Origin: Streptomyces sindenensis | GTDB taxonomy: Bacteria; Actinomycetota; Actinomycetes; Streptomycetales; Streptomycetaceae | NCBI RefSeq assembly: GCF_014649035.1 | Contig: NZ_BMSG01000017.1 | Coordinates: forward strand, 1 to 64,000 | Length of the DNA: 64,000 nucleotides | Direction: 5' to 3' | Part shown: piece by piece, positions 19,496 to 27,779 of the stretch | How positions within the stretch are numbered: position 1 is the first letter of the stretch | How the letters are laid out: every line of letters starts with the position of its first letter | The notes under the pieces: model-generated | What the model was told of the DNA's origin: nothing | Database searches by the model: none | The model's input: the letters and a program-made list of their open reading frames with translations, nothing else | Program-made: the position numbers and the translations under genes

Positions 19496-20446
19496 TCAGC
19501 GGCGGGCGGCGAGGAACTCCCCGTACCAGGCGAGGGTGGCGTCCAGTGCCGTCTCCAGTGGGGTGGGGGTGAGTCCGTAGGCCTTCTCGATGGCGGACGA
19601 GTCGAGGATCTGCGGTTCGGTGTGCTGGTAGAACATCTCGGCGTACTCCGCCATGAAGGTCTCGTCGAACGGGCCGAAGGGGCGGGGTTCGGCGACGACG
19701 GTGAGGTCGACGGTCCGGCCCGTGCGCTGTTCGACGAGCGTGAGGATCTCCCGGGTGGTGCGGGCCGGTGCGGTGGGCAGGTGCCAGACGCGGCCGTCGG
19801 CGTCCGGGTTTTCGCCGAGGGTGGCGAGCCCGGCCGCGACGTCCTCGATGTAGGTGTAGCTGTGCGGCAGGTCGATGTCGCCGAGCGCGGGCACGGGCTG
19901 CCCCGTGAGCGCGGCGGGGAAGACGGCTCCGCCGAGCGTGGAGTTGAGGACCCCGGGCCCGACGAAGTCGGCGGAGCGCCCGAGGACGACGGGGAGCCGG
20001 CCCTCGCGGTGGGCGGCGAGATAGCGGGCGTCCAGTTCGGCCCGCATCCGGCCCTTGCGGGTGGTGGTGTTCCACGGGGTGCCCTCGGTCATCACCGCGC
20101 CGTGCGTCTCCCCGTACGGGTAGAGCGTGTCGAGCACGACGAGCCGTGCGCCCTCCGCCTCGGCGGCGCCGAGGACCGCCTCCTGGATCTTCGGCATGAC
20201 CTCCACCTGGAGGTGGTAGCCGACATTGACGCAGTGGTGGACGACGGCGGCCCCGGCCACGGCGGCGCGGGCGCCTTCGGGGGTGGCGACATCGGCGGCG
20301 TACCGCTCGACGCCTTCGAGCGCGGGGCCGCTCCCCGACCGGTCGACCAGCCGGACGGGGTGGCCCCGGCGGACGAGTTCGCGGGCGAGGGCGGTACCGG
20401 CGGGTCCGGAGCCGAGGACGGTGTGGAGGGGCTGGGCAGTGGTCAT
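19496..20446 (-). CDS. NAD(P)-dependent epimerase/dehydratase family protein
   Basis: This 316-residue protein is an extended/atypical short-chain dehydrogenase. The nucleotide-binding glycine motif GSGPAGTALAREL sits at residues 12-24. Segments LVVLDTLYPYGETHG, RKGRMRAELDARYLAAH and LPHSYTYIEDVAAGLATLGEN follow; the catalytic Tyr-x3-Lys pattern is altered, as in atypical members. It may act on a sugar nucleotide or serve as a regulatory NAD(P)-binding protein; the substrate is unknown. The start is ATG 20446. Its upstream region is unusually AT-rich and holds a direct repeat that may be a regulator site. Confidence 0.84.
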   Translation of the reverse strand: MTTAQPLHTVLGSGPAGTALARELVRRGHPVRLVDRSGSGPALEGVERYAADVATPEGARAAVAGAAVVHHCVNVGYHLQVEVMPKIQEAVLGAAEAEGARLVVLDTLYPYGETHGAVMTEGTPWNTTTRKGRMRAELDARYLAAHREGRLPVVLGRSADFVGPGVLNSTLGGAVFPAALTGQPVPALGDIDLPHSYTYIEDVAAGLATLGENPDADGRVWHLPTAPARTTREILTLVEQRTGRTVDLTVVAEPRPFGPFDETFMAEYAEMFYQHTEPQILDSSAIEKAYGLTPTPLETALDATLAWYGEFLAARR

Positions 20447-21122
20447 GGCGGGTCCTTCAGGGCGGAGGCGACGGTGAAGCGGAAGCAGATCAGCTATAGA
20501 GACTCACTTCTGTTAGAGACCATAACTTTCGAGAGCGGTGATCGCAATAACTTTTGTTAGACCCCTTTACACGAATGGCCATCCCTGGTCGATCCGCCGA
20601 CGAGGGCGAGGAGCGGCTGGTGCCGCCTCGACCGTGCTGTCGAGCCCCGGAGCGTCGGAACTCCCCGTGCTGGCGTTGGGCGAGCAGAGACAACCGGGTC
20701 TGTTGCGGACCAGAAGTGGGGGTGAGTTGATGACTGGCGTGGAGACCGCTGCCGTGTGCAGTACCCGCCGGACCGTCCTCACGTCCCGGGCCCCGGTCTG
20801 ACCTGACGGTCGCCCTCACTGATGACGCCTGGGACGAGGCGTGCTCGCACGCCTGCCACCTCAGCGCGGTACCGGACCGATTCCGTCTCGGATCACGCGG
20901 GCCGAACGCGGTGCCGGCGAATCGGCCGAGCGGACCGGCGCTGTTCCGGCATCCTGAGGCATGCCGGAACAGCGCCGGCCCGCATGTCTCGGGCCCTCGC
21001 CACGCTCCGGACAGAGACCGCCGTGCGGCACGAGCACGGCGGCGACCACGACTTCGCCGCCCACCGCCAGCCCAGCCCCAGCCCCACGGCCTCGTTCCTC
21101 ACACCCCCGAGAACGGATCCCC
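20447..21122. other. long intergenic region with AT-rich repeat element
   Basis: No gene is well supported in this 676-base stretch. The part next to the epimerase gene (20490-20575) is AT-rich and carries an imperfect 12-bp direct repeat, ACTTCTGTTAGA at 20506-20517 and ACTTTTGTTAGA at 20550-20561, 44 bases apart. ATAACTTT also occurs twice between or beside the repeats. These may be operators and promoter elements for the leftward gene. A 23-codon frame at 20730-20801 has a weak ribosome site but no recognisable sequence. Confidence 0.5.
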
Positions 21123-21632
21123 ATGACCACCTGGACCGCCCGCCCCGAAACGACGTCCGACATCGCCGCCATCCGCGACATCAACCTCGCCGCCTTCCCC
21201 ACCTCGGGAGAAGCCGACATCGTCGACGCACTGCGCGCCGATCCGAAGGCATGGATCGACGGACTGTCCATGGTCACCGAGGGCTCCGACGGCACCCTCA
21301 CCGGGCATGCGCTGCTCACCCGTTGCCACGTCGACGGCGCGCCGGCCCTCGCCCTGGCCCCCTGCGCGGTACGGCCCTCCGCCCAGCGCACCGGTGCCGG
21401 CTCCGCCGCCATCCGTGCCGCTCTGGACGCCGCCCGCTCCCTGGGCGAGAACCTCGTCCTCGTCCTCGGGCACCCCGAGTACTACCCGCGGTTCGGCTTC
21501 ACCCCCGCCTCGCGCTTCGGCATCCGCGCACCGTTCGACGTACCCGACGAGGCCATGATGGCCATGGCTCTGGACGACACCCGCCCGGTCCCCACCGGCA
21601 CCATTCGGTACCCCGCCGCATTCGGGGTCTGA
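21123..21632 (+). CDS. GNAT family N-acetyltransferase
   Basis: The 169-residue product is a YhbS/PA-type GNAT. It has TSDIAAIRDINLAAFPTSGEADIVDALR at the N-terminus, an acetyl-CoA loop SAQRTGAGSAAIRAAL, and the family-typical VLGHPEYYPRFGFTPAS near residue 118. The substrate is unknown. ATG 21123 is the natural start. It faces the ABC transporter operon. Confidence 0.87.
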   Translation: MTTWTARPETTSDIAAIRDINLAAFPTSGEADIVDALRADPKAWIDGLSMVTEGSDGTLTGHALLTRCHVDGAPALALAPCAVRPSAQRTGAGSAAIRAALDAARSLGENLVLVLGHPEYYPRFGFTPASRFGIRAPFDVPDEAMMAMALDDTRPVPTGTIRYPAAFGV

Positions 21633-21729
21633 CCCCCGTCCGTGGCGCCCCGGCGGCATCCGCCCCGGGGCGCCCGGGACCCGGCAGACCGGCGGGGCGG
21701 CCGGCGGGCGGCCCTCCACCGTGTCGCCC

Positions 21730-22557
21730 TCAGTCGTGTGCGGACACCGCCCCCAACAGATCGCGGATGTGTGCCGCCGCCGCCCGGAACTCCGGTCGGC
21801 CCAGCGTCTCGCCGTAGTCGCGCTCGGCGGGCAGGCCCACCTCGATGATCTCCGTGACGGTGCCGGGGCGCGGGCTCATCACCACCACCCGGTCGGCCAG
21901 GTAGACCGCCTCCGAGATCGAGTGGGTGACCAGCAGGACGGTGGTTCCGGTGGTGCGCCAGATGCGGTTCAGCTCGGTGTTCATCTGCTCGCGGGTGAGG
22001 GCGTCCAGCGCGCCGAAGGGCTCGTCCATCAGCAGGACCGGCGGTTCGTGCAGCAACGCCCGGCAGAGCGCGACGCGTTGCTGCATCCCGCCGGAGAGCT
22101 CGTGCGGGTAGGCGTCCTCGAATCCGCCCAGTCCGGTCATCCGGATCAGCTCGTCGGCCCGGGCGCGCGCCACGGCCGTTTCCATGCGGCGGATCTCGGC
22201 CTGGAGCAGGATGTTGCGCAGCGCCGAGCGCCACTCCAGCAGGGCCGCGCGCTGGAAGACGTAACCGATGTCGTGCCGGGGGCCGGTGACGCGCTCGCCG
22301 CCGAGCAGGACGTCCCCCGAGGAGGCGGTGAGCAGACCGGCCACCAGTTTGAGGAGGGTGGACTTGCCGCACCCGGACGGTCCGACGATGGCGACGAACT
22401 CCCCCGGCGTCACGTCCAGCGAGACATCGCTGAGCGCGGTGACATCGCGCTTCCTGCTCCGGAACCGGACCGCCACGTCCGCGAGCCGGACCCCGGCCGC
22501 CGGGCCCGCCCCTGCGGCCGGGGAGCGCGGTGTCGTCTGCTGCTTCGGCATCGTCAT
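21730..22557 (-). CDS. ABC transporter ATP-binding protein (nitrate/sulfonate/pyrimidine type)
   Basis: This 275-residue ATPase has Walker A GPSGCGKST near residue 59, a Q loop in GYVFQRAALLEW, the signature LSGGMQQR, Walker B VLLMDEPFGALD and the switch histidine in VTHSISEA. It most resembles the SsuB/TauB/ThiZ group. Its ATG overlaps the stop of the substrate-binding protein gene, so it belongs to the same leftward importer operon of permease, binding protein and ATPase. Confidence 0.93.
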   Translation of the reverse strand: MTMPKQQTTPRSPAAGAGPAAGVRLADVAVRFRSRKRDVTALSDVSLDVTPGEFVAIVGPSGCGKSTLLKLVAGLLTASSGDVLLGGERVTGPRHDIGYVFQRAALLEWRSALRNILLQAEIRRMETAVARARADELIRMTGLGGFEDAYPHELSGGMQQRVALCRALLHEPPVLLMDEPFGALDALTREQMNTELNRIWRTTGTTVLLVTHSISEAVYLADRVVVMSPRPGTVTEIIEVGLPAERDYGETLGRPEFRAAAAHIRDLLGAVSAHD

Positions 22558-23573
22558 CCCTTCAGAGCCGTCTTCGTGTCCCAGTACTCACCGACGGCCT
22601 TCGGCTGGGTGACCATGCCCGCCTCGGCGAACACGTCGATGGTCTGCTGCCAGTCCGCCTCGGTGTTGACGCCTGGCGCCTTGCCTTCGGTCGCCGCCGT
22701 GTGGAGCAGGGTCAGCGTCGTCGCGAACTGCTCGGACAGCACGGTCTGCGGCGGCAGTTGCTCGGAGGCGCCCTCCATGGCCGCAACCGCCGGCTCGGGC
22801 GCCTTCGCGGCGGCCGCCCAGGCCTCGCTGACCGCCTTCACCATGCGCTCCGCCACCTCCGGCCTGGAGCTCAGGATCTTCTGACCGGCCAGCAGCCCGT
22901 TGGAGTAGAAGTTCAGGCCGTGCTCGGAGAAGCGGAGGTAGGAGACCGGCTTCTTGGCCTTGTCCTGCATGGTCGGACCCTGATCGCTGGCGTACCCGAG
23001 GAGGCCGTCGGTCTTTCCGGAGATCACCGCGGCGATCTTGCCGGCCGGGTCGGTGTTCTGGACGGTGACATCGGAATCCCCGATGCCGTTCTTCTTCAGG
23101 AAGATCGGGAAGGTCTTGGACAGCGCGTCCCCCGCCGTCCCGGCGATGGTCCGCCCCTTCAGGTCGGCGGGCCCCTCGATGCCCTTGGCGTCGAAGGACT
23201 GCACGGAGGCCGGGGTGGTCTGGAGGAAGACGCCGAGGCTCTTCACCTTGACGCCCTGGTCCACGCCCGCGAGCAGGGCCGGGGTGTCGGCCCAGCCGAA
23301 GTCACTCTGCCCTGCGGCCGTCGCCTGGACGGTCTTCTGGGAGCCCTGGCCCGCCCGGATGTCCAGGTCGATGCCGTGCTTCTCGAAGATCTTCTGCTGC
23401 TTGCCGTAGTAGAACGGCGCGTGTTCGCCGTACGGATACCAGTTGAGCGTCAGCGTGACCCTGTCCAGCTTCTTGCCGGAGTCACTGGTGCTCGTCGAGG
23501 CGTCCTCGCCGCCGCAGGCGGTGGCCACCAGGACGAGGGGGACGACACCGATCAGGAGTCTGCGCGCATGCAT
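22554..23573 (-). CDS. ABC transporter substrate-binding lipoprotein, NMT1/THI5-like
   Basis: The 339-residue protein is a lipoprotein (lipobox LVATAC with Cys20) of the NMT1/THI5-like family. The domain begins LTLNWYPYGEHAPFYYGKQQKIFEKHGIDL, which matches proteins binding thiamine-precursor pyrimidines (ThiY) as well as nitrate/sulfonate binders. The later segment AAGQSDFGWADTPALLAGVDQG is also typical. The ligand is therefore likely a hydroxymethylpyrimidine-like compound or another small heterocycle, but this is inferred. No TPP riboswitch was seen before the operon. Confidence 0.9.
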   Translation of the reverse strand: MHARRLLIGVVPLVLVATACGGEDASTSTSDSGKKLDRVTLTLNWYPYGEHAPFYYGKQQKIFEKHGIDLDIRAGQGSQKTVQATAAGQSDFGWADTPALLAGVDQGVKVKSLGVFLQTTPASVQSFDAKGIEGPADLKGRTIAGTAGDALSKTFPIFLKKNGIGDSDVTVQNTDPAGKIAAVISGKTDGLLGYASDQGPTMQDKAKKPVSYLRFSEHGLNFYSNGLLAGQKILSSRPEVAERMVKAVSEAWAAAAKAPEPAVAAMEGASEQLPPQTVLSEQFATTLTLLHTAATEGKAPGVNTEADWQQTIDVFAEAGMVTQPKAVGEYWDTKTALKG

Positions 23574-23609
23574 GGGCTGGCCCTTCTCACGAGGAGGTCG
23601 GTGCGTGGG

Positions 23610-24473
23610 TCAGAACGTGGTGGTGGCCGAGGTGTCCCGGCGGCTGGCGTGCCACGGCAGGAGCAGCTTCTCGGCGATCTCGACGACGACGAACAGCACG
23701 ACGCCGATCAGCGACATCACCAGCAGCCCCGCGAAGAGCATCGGTGTGTCGAGGTTGCCGTTGGCCTGGAGGATGACGTAGCCGAGCCCTTCGTTGGCCC
23801 CGACGAACTCGCCGACGACCGCGCCGGTCACCGCGAGGGTGACGGCCACCTTGAGCCCGGAGAACAGATGCGGCAGGGAGGCCGGGAAGCGGATCTTCAC
23901 GAAGGTCTGCCAGGGCTTCGCCCCCATGGTGGCGGACAGTTGGAGCATCTCCGGGTCGACGGCCTTGAGCCCGGTGACCATCGAGATCACCACCGGGAAG
24001 AAGGCGATCAGCACGGCGATGAGGATCTTGGGCGCGATGCCGAACCCGAGCCACACCACGAAGAGCGGGGCGATGGCGATCTTCGGCACGACCTGGGCGA
24101 AGAGCAGAATCGGGTAGAGCGTGCGCTCGACCGTCGAGGAGTGGACCATCACGACCGCGGCCAGCACCCCGACGACGACCGCGATGGCGAAGCCGAGGAG
24201 CGTCTCGTACGTCGTCACCCAGGTGTGCTGCCAGAGGTACCCGGCCTTGGAGGTCAGGACGTCGAGCGTCGCACCGGGCGACGGCACGAGATAGGCCTCG
24301 ATCAGCTCGGCGGCCGCGATCACCCACCAGACCACCAGGGCGGCCAGCAGCAGGGCGAGCGGCCGCCAGCTCTGTTCCGCCGCGCGGACGAGCCGCTCCC
24401 CGGTCGTGGGACCGGCCCTGCGGGCGACCCCCGCCGCATCGGCGGGGCGCTTGCTGAGCGCGCTCTGACTCAC
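23610..24473 (-). CDS. ABC transporter permease (SsuC/TauC/ThiX type)
   Basis: This 287-residue permease has about six membrane helices and the EAA-like loop LQLSATMGAKPWQTFVKIRFPASLPHLFSGLKV. It forms the membrane channel of the importer with the ATPase and the NMT1/THI5-like lipoprotein. GTG 24473 (VSQSALSKRP) was preferred because AGGGAG lies seven bases upstream; an ATG at 24518 is also in frame. It is the first gene of the operon and is divergent from the LacI gene, with the LacI-type operators in between, so the repressor may control it too. Confidence 0.9.
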   Translation of the reverse strand: MSQSALSKRPADAAGVARRAGPTTGERLVRAAEQSWRPLALLLAALVVWWVIAAAELIEAYLVPSPGATLDVLTSKAGYLWQHTWVTTYETLLGFAIAVVVGVLAAVVMVHSSTVERTLYPILLFAQVVPKIAIAPLFVVWLGFGIAPKILIAVLIAFFPVVISMVTGLKAVDPEMLQLSATMGAKPWQTFVKIRFPASLPHLFSGLKVAVTLAVTGAVVGEFVGANEGLGYVILQANGNLDTPMLFAGLLVMSLIGVVLFVVVEIAEKLLLPWHASRRDTSATTTF

Positions 24474-24544
24474 GGTGAACTCCCTGAACTTAGGGGCCAG
24501 TTGTGAAGAGCTGTGCAATGCTGCGATGCTGCCGTCCGGACCAT

Positions 24545-24571
24545 GAAGGCGCTTTCAGAAAGCGCTTTCTG
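24545..24571. promoter_or_regulatory. tandem LacI-type operators between the importer and the LacI gene
   Basis: CAGAAAGCGCTTTCTG (24556-24571) is a perfect 16-bp palindrome that contains the same 14 bases as the site at 14983-14996. A second near-palindrome, GAAGGCGCTTTC (24545-24556), abuts it with a 13-bp centre-to-centre spacing. A TAAGGT -10-like hexamer follows at 24573-24578, so the repressor would block its own promoter. Confidence 0.75.
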
Positions 24572-24590
24572 GTAAGGTGCCGCCACGCTA

Positions 24591-25751
24591 ATGACTGCTC
24601 CCGCGCACGGTCAAGAGGTCGTCCCGAAGTTTCGGGGCCCTGCCACCACCGCACCCCTGGGGGTCGAGTTGAGTGAACGGGAAACACCGCTCCACCCCGA
24701 TACGCGCCGACGGGCGCCCGCCGCCCATGTGACGCTCGACGCGGTGGCGCGCGAGGCCGGCGTCTCGCTCGCCACCGCCTCCCGGGCCCTCAACGGCACG
24801 ACCCGGGTCCGCGACGATCTGCGCGGCCGGGTGCGCGCGGCGGCCGATCTCCTCGGCTACATCCCCAACGCCCACGCCCAGGCCCTCGCCAGCGCCGAGG
24901 GCAACCGTACGGTGGGGGTGATCTGCCACGACGTGGGCGACCCGTACTTCGCGGGCATCGCGAGCGGGGTGATGCGCGCGGCGGCCGAGCAGGACCTGCT
25001 GGTGATGCTGGCCTCCACCTTCCGGGAGCCGTCGCGGGAGATCGCCTACGTCTCGATGCTGCGGGCCCAGCGGGCGCGGGCGATCCTGCTGATCGGCTCC
25101 GGCTTCCAGGACCGGGCCTGGGAGCGGGCGATGGACGCCGAGTTGGAGCCCTACGTCCGGGCGGGCGGCCGGGTCGCGGTGGTCAGCCGGCACCGGTCCA
25201 TGCGGGTGGACACCGTCCAGCCGGAGAACCGGGCCGGGGCGGCGGCGCTCGCGGCCTCGCTGGTGGAGCTGGGGCACCGGGACTTCGCGGTGCTCAGCGG
25301 GCCGCCCGAACTGACCACGGTGGCCGACCGGTTGGCGGGGTTCCGCGAGGGGCTCGCCGCAGCGGGCATCACCCTGGGCCGGGTGGTGCGGGGCGCGTTC
25401 ACCCGGGAGGGCGGGCACGCGGCGGCACGGCAGCTGCTGGCCGCCGGGGACGCACGGCCGACCTGTGTGTTCGCGGTGACCGATGTGATGGCGGTCGGCG
25501 CGCTGGCCGCGCTGCGGGAGGCCGGGGTACGCGTCCCCGAGGACATGTCGCTCGCGGGGTTCGACGACATCCCCGTCGTACGGGAGGTGTCGCCGCCGCT
25601 GACCACGGTGGCGCTGCCGCTCACGGAGATGGGTGAGCAGGTGATCGCCCTCGCCCTGCGGACGCCGTCGCGGGCGGGGCGCTCCCGGGTGCTGCGGATC
25701 GAGGGGAGCGTGGTCCTGCGCGGCAGTACCGGTGCGCCGCCCGGGAGTTGA
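24591..25751 (+). CDS. LacI family transcriptional regulator
   Basis: The 386-residue regulator has a LacI HTH (about residues 47-72, VTLDAVAREAGVSLATASRALNG) preceded by a 45-residue extension, and a periplasmic-binding-protein-like effector domain (NRTVGVICHDVGDPYFAGIASG; DVMAVGALAALREAGVRVPEDMSLAGFDDIP). It probably represses itself and the ThuA/dehydrogenase operon 9.6 kb away through the shared palindrome, with a sugar as likely inducer. ATG 24591 is the first in-frame start. A later start close to residue 20 is possible, because the N-terminal extension is longer than usual for the family. Confidence 0.9.
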   Translation: MTAPAHGQEVVPKFRGPATTAPLGVELSERETPLHPDTRRRAPAAHVTLDAVAREAGVSLATASRALNGTTRVRDDLRGRVRAAADLLGYIPNAHAQALASAEGNRTVGVICHDVGDPYFAGIASGVMRAAAEQDLLVMLASTFREPSREIAYVSMLRAQRARAILLIGSGFQDRAWERAMDAELEPYVRAGGRVAVVSRHRSMRVDTVQPENRAGAAALAASLVELGHRDFAVLSGPPELTTVADRLAGFREGLAAAGITLGRVVRGAFTREGGHAAARQLLAAGDARPTCVFAVTDVMAVGALAALREAGVRVPEDMSLAGFDDIPVVREVSPPLTTVALPLTEMGEQVIALALRTPSRAGRSRVLRIEGSVVLRGSTGAPPGS

Positions 25752-25783
25752 TCGCCCGCGTCGCGCCGCCGGGGCGCCCGGGG

Positions 25784-26368
25784 TCAGACCGTGCGGTGGT
25801 CCTCCCGGTCGTCGATCTGGCGGACGAGTTCATGGGCCAGCGACTTGATGGTGTCGAGGCCGGCCCGCCCCCAGGGGCGTGGCACGGTGTCGACGGCACA
25901 GACGGTGCCCAGCGCGATGCCGGTGCGGTCGATCAGCGGCGCCCCGAGGTAGGAGCGGATGCCTATGTCGTCCACCACCGGATTGCCCGCGAAGCGCGGG
26001 TAGTCGCATACGTCGTCGAGGACGAGGGCCTTGCGCCGGACGAGGACGTGCGGGCAGTAGCCGTGGTCGCGGGCCAGATAGCGGCTGCTGCGGTTGCTTC
26101 GGGCCGCGGCCGAACCGAGGTCCTGGCCACCGCGGTTGCCCGCAGGGGTGTGCAGTCCGGCGAAGAACTGCCGGTTCTCGTCGATGAAGTTGACCATCGA
26201 GAAGGGCGTGGCGGTGACTTCGGCCACCTTGTCGGCGAAGGCGTCGAAGTTGTCGTAGGAGGCGTCGGGGCGTTCGCCGAGGTCCAGTTTGCGCAGCCGC
26301 TTGGCGCGGGCGGGGCCGTGCCGGTCGGTGGGCGTGAGGAGCATCCGGCCGGTGGCGAAGGATGTCAC
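25784..26368 (-). CDS. GAF domain protein, trailing gene of the conservon
   Basis: This 194-residue protein has a GAF domain (about 60-185) with the segments TPFSMVNFIDENRQFFAGL, YCPHVLVRRKALVLDDV, VVDDIGIRSYLGAPL and GIALGTVCAVD. GAF domains bind small molecules or bilins and act as sensors. The GTG start at 26368 overlaps the stop of the conservon GTPase gene (GTGA), so it is translationally coupled to it and probably works in the same signalling unit. The ligand is unknown. Confidence 0.88.
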   Translation of the reverse strand: MTSFATGRMLLTPTDRHGPARAKRLRKLDLGERPDASYDNFDAFADKVAEVTATPFSMVNFIDENRQFFAGLHTPAGNRGGQDLGSAAARSNRSSRYLARDHGYCPHVLVRRKALVLDDVCDYPRFAGNPVVDDIGIRSYLGAPLIDRTGIALGTVCAVDTVPRPWGRAGLDTIKSLAHELVRQIDDREDHRTV

Positions 26369-26988
26369 GGGTGGGCTCCGAAGGTCTGGAGTGGGGCGGG
26401 CGCCGAGGTGGCGTTGATGAGGTGCTGGACCAGGGTGACGAGGGCGCCCGTGCCGGAGCTGGCGATCCGGGCGTCGCACAGGACGACGGGCACCTCGGGG
26501 CCGAGGTCGAGCGCGGCACGGATCTCGTCCGGCTCGTAGCGGTAGGCGCCGTCGAACTCGTTGACGGCGACGATGAATCCGATGCCGCGCCGTTCGAAGA
26601 AGTCCACCGCGCCGAAGCATTCGGCGAGGCGCCGGGTGTCAGCCAGCACGACCGCCCCGAGCGCGCCCTGGGAGAGTTCGTCCCACATGAACCAGAAGCG
26701 CTCCTGGCCCGGTGTGCCGAACAGATAGAGGACATGCTGCTCGGAGAGGGTGATCCGGCCGAAGTCCATGGCGACGGTGGTGGCCGTCTTGGACTCGACC
26801 CCTTCCAGGCTGTCCGTCCCCACGCTGCTCTGGGTCAGCAACTCCTCGGTGGACAGCGGGGCGATCTCGCTGACCGCGCCCACGAACGTCGTCTTGCCGA
26901 CGCCGAATCCTCCGGCGACCAGAACCTTGAGGGCCACGGGAAAGAACTCGGCGGTTCCGGTGCGGTCAGAGCTGTCGTCGTAAACCAT
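26365..26988 (-). CDS. cvnD: conservon small GTPase (CvnD)
   Basis: The 207-residue product is a conservon-type Ras/MglA-like GTPase. The P loop is GGFGVGKT at residues 26-33, the switch II/G3 segment is FGTPGQERFWFMW, and the G4 region reads AVNEFDG. In Streptomyces these proteins form a membrane-associated complex with CvnA-C that resembles a G-protein-coupled sensor. Its 5' end overlaps the DUF742 gene by 23 bases. The gene order is A-B-C-D with a GAF protein after it. Confidence 0.94.
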   Translation of the reverse strand: MVYDDSSDRTGTAEFFPVALKVLVAGGFGVGKTTFVGAVSEIAPLSTEELLTQSSVGTDSLEGVESKTATTVAMDFGRITLSEQHVLYLFGTPGQERFWFMWDELSQGALGAVVLADTRRLAECFGAVDFFERRGIGFIVAVNEFDGAYRYEPDEIRAALDLGPEVPVVLCDARIASSGTGALVTLVQHLINATSAPAPLQTFGAHP

Positions 26989-27337
26989 CGAGCACTGCCT
27001 CCAGCAGGGATCGGTCGGTGGGCATGTCGTGGAAAGCGGGAGCGTGCGCGGTGACCGCTCCGCAGGCGACCAGGTCGGAGAGGATGACCTTGGCGACGAC
27101 CGCGGGCAGCCGGAGGTGTGCGGCGATCTCGGCGACGGACATCGGCCCTTCGCACATGCCGAGGGCGATGGTGTGTTCCGGGCCGAGCGGGATGTCCGGC
27201 TCGATGCCCGTGGCCATGATCAGGGAGAGCAGGTCGAACGCGGTGGACGGCCGGGTCCGGCCGTTGCTGATCGTGTACGGGCGGATCAGCCGGCCGGCCG
27301 CGTCGTCGAGCAGGGGCCCGTCCTGCGGGGCCGGCAT
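26966..27337 (-). CDS. cvnC: conservon DUF742 protein (CvnC)
   Basis: This 123-residue protein belongs to the DUF742 family, with an HTH-like middle (MSVAEIAAHLRLPAVVAKVILSDL) and the typical N-terminal LIRPYTISNGRT. It is the third component of the conservon and has been described as part of a complex with the kinase-like, roadblock and GTPase subunits. It overlaps cvnD by 23 bases and follows cvnB after two bases. Confidence 0.93.
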   Translation of the reverse strand: MPAPQDGPLLDDAAGRLIRPYTISNGRTRPSTAFDLLSLIMATGIEPDIPLGPEHTIALGMCEGPMSVAEIAAHLRLPAVVAKVILSDLVACGAVTAHAPAFHDMPTDRSLLEAVLDGLRRQL

Positions 27338-27339
27338 CC

Positions 27340-27774
27340 TCAGATCCCCGGGGTGAACGGCGCGCCGGCCGGCTGCCGCAGCGGGGTCGTCAGGTAGGGG
27401 CGGACGCTCTTGACCAGCATCGCCATCTCGTAGCCGAGCACCGCGGCGTCCGCCTCGCGTCCGGCGAGGACGGCGAGGCAGGTGCCGGATCCGGCGGTGG
27501 AGACGAACAGGAGCGTGGAGTCCAGTTCGACGACCACCTGCCGGACGTCGCCGTTGTCACCGAACCGGGCCCCGGCGCTGCGGCCCAGCGAGTACAGACC
27601 GGCGGCCAGGGCGGCCATGTGGTCGGCGCTGTCGGGGTCCATGCCGTGCACGGATTTCACCAGCCCGTCGGCGGAGAGCAGAACCGCGCTGCGGGTGTAG
27701 GGAACACGCTGGACCAGCCCGCTCAGCAGCCAGTCCAGGTCCGAGACCTGACCGGACGGCATATCGCTCGTCAT
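27340..27774 (-). CDS. cvnB: conservon roadblock/LC7 protein (CvnB)
   Basis: The 144-residue product is a roadblock/LC7 domain protein: LDWLLSGLVQRVPYTRSAVLLSADGLV at the N-terminus and VVVELDSTLLFVSTAGSGTCLAVLAG in the middle. Roadblock proteins often regulate small GTPases, which fits the neighbouring CvnD. The gene is 5 bases downstream of the sensor gene. Confidence 0.94.
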   Translation of the reverse strand: MTSDMPSGQVSDLDWLLSGLVQRVPYTRSAVLLSADGLVKSVHGMDPDSADHMAALAAGLYSLGRSAGARFGDNGDVRQVVVELDSTLLFVSTAGSGTCLAVLAGREADAAVLGYEMAMLVKSVRPYLTTPLRQPAGAPFTPGI

Positions 27775-27779
27775 GGTGT

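Noticed and set aside
20730..20801. A 23-codon frame with a GGTGAG-type ribosome site considered as a leader peptide
   Set aside because: It is followed by about 320 noncoding bases before the next gene and has no runs of a regulatory amino acid.
22530..24506. A long plus-strand open frame antisense to the importer genes
   Set aside because: The product is low-complexity Arg/Gly/Asp sequence and the opposite strand holds three well-defined transporter genes.
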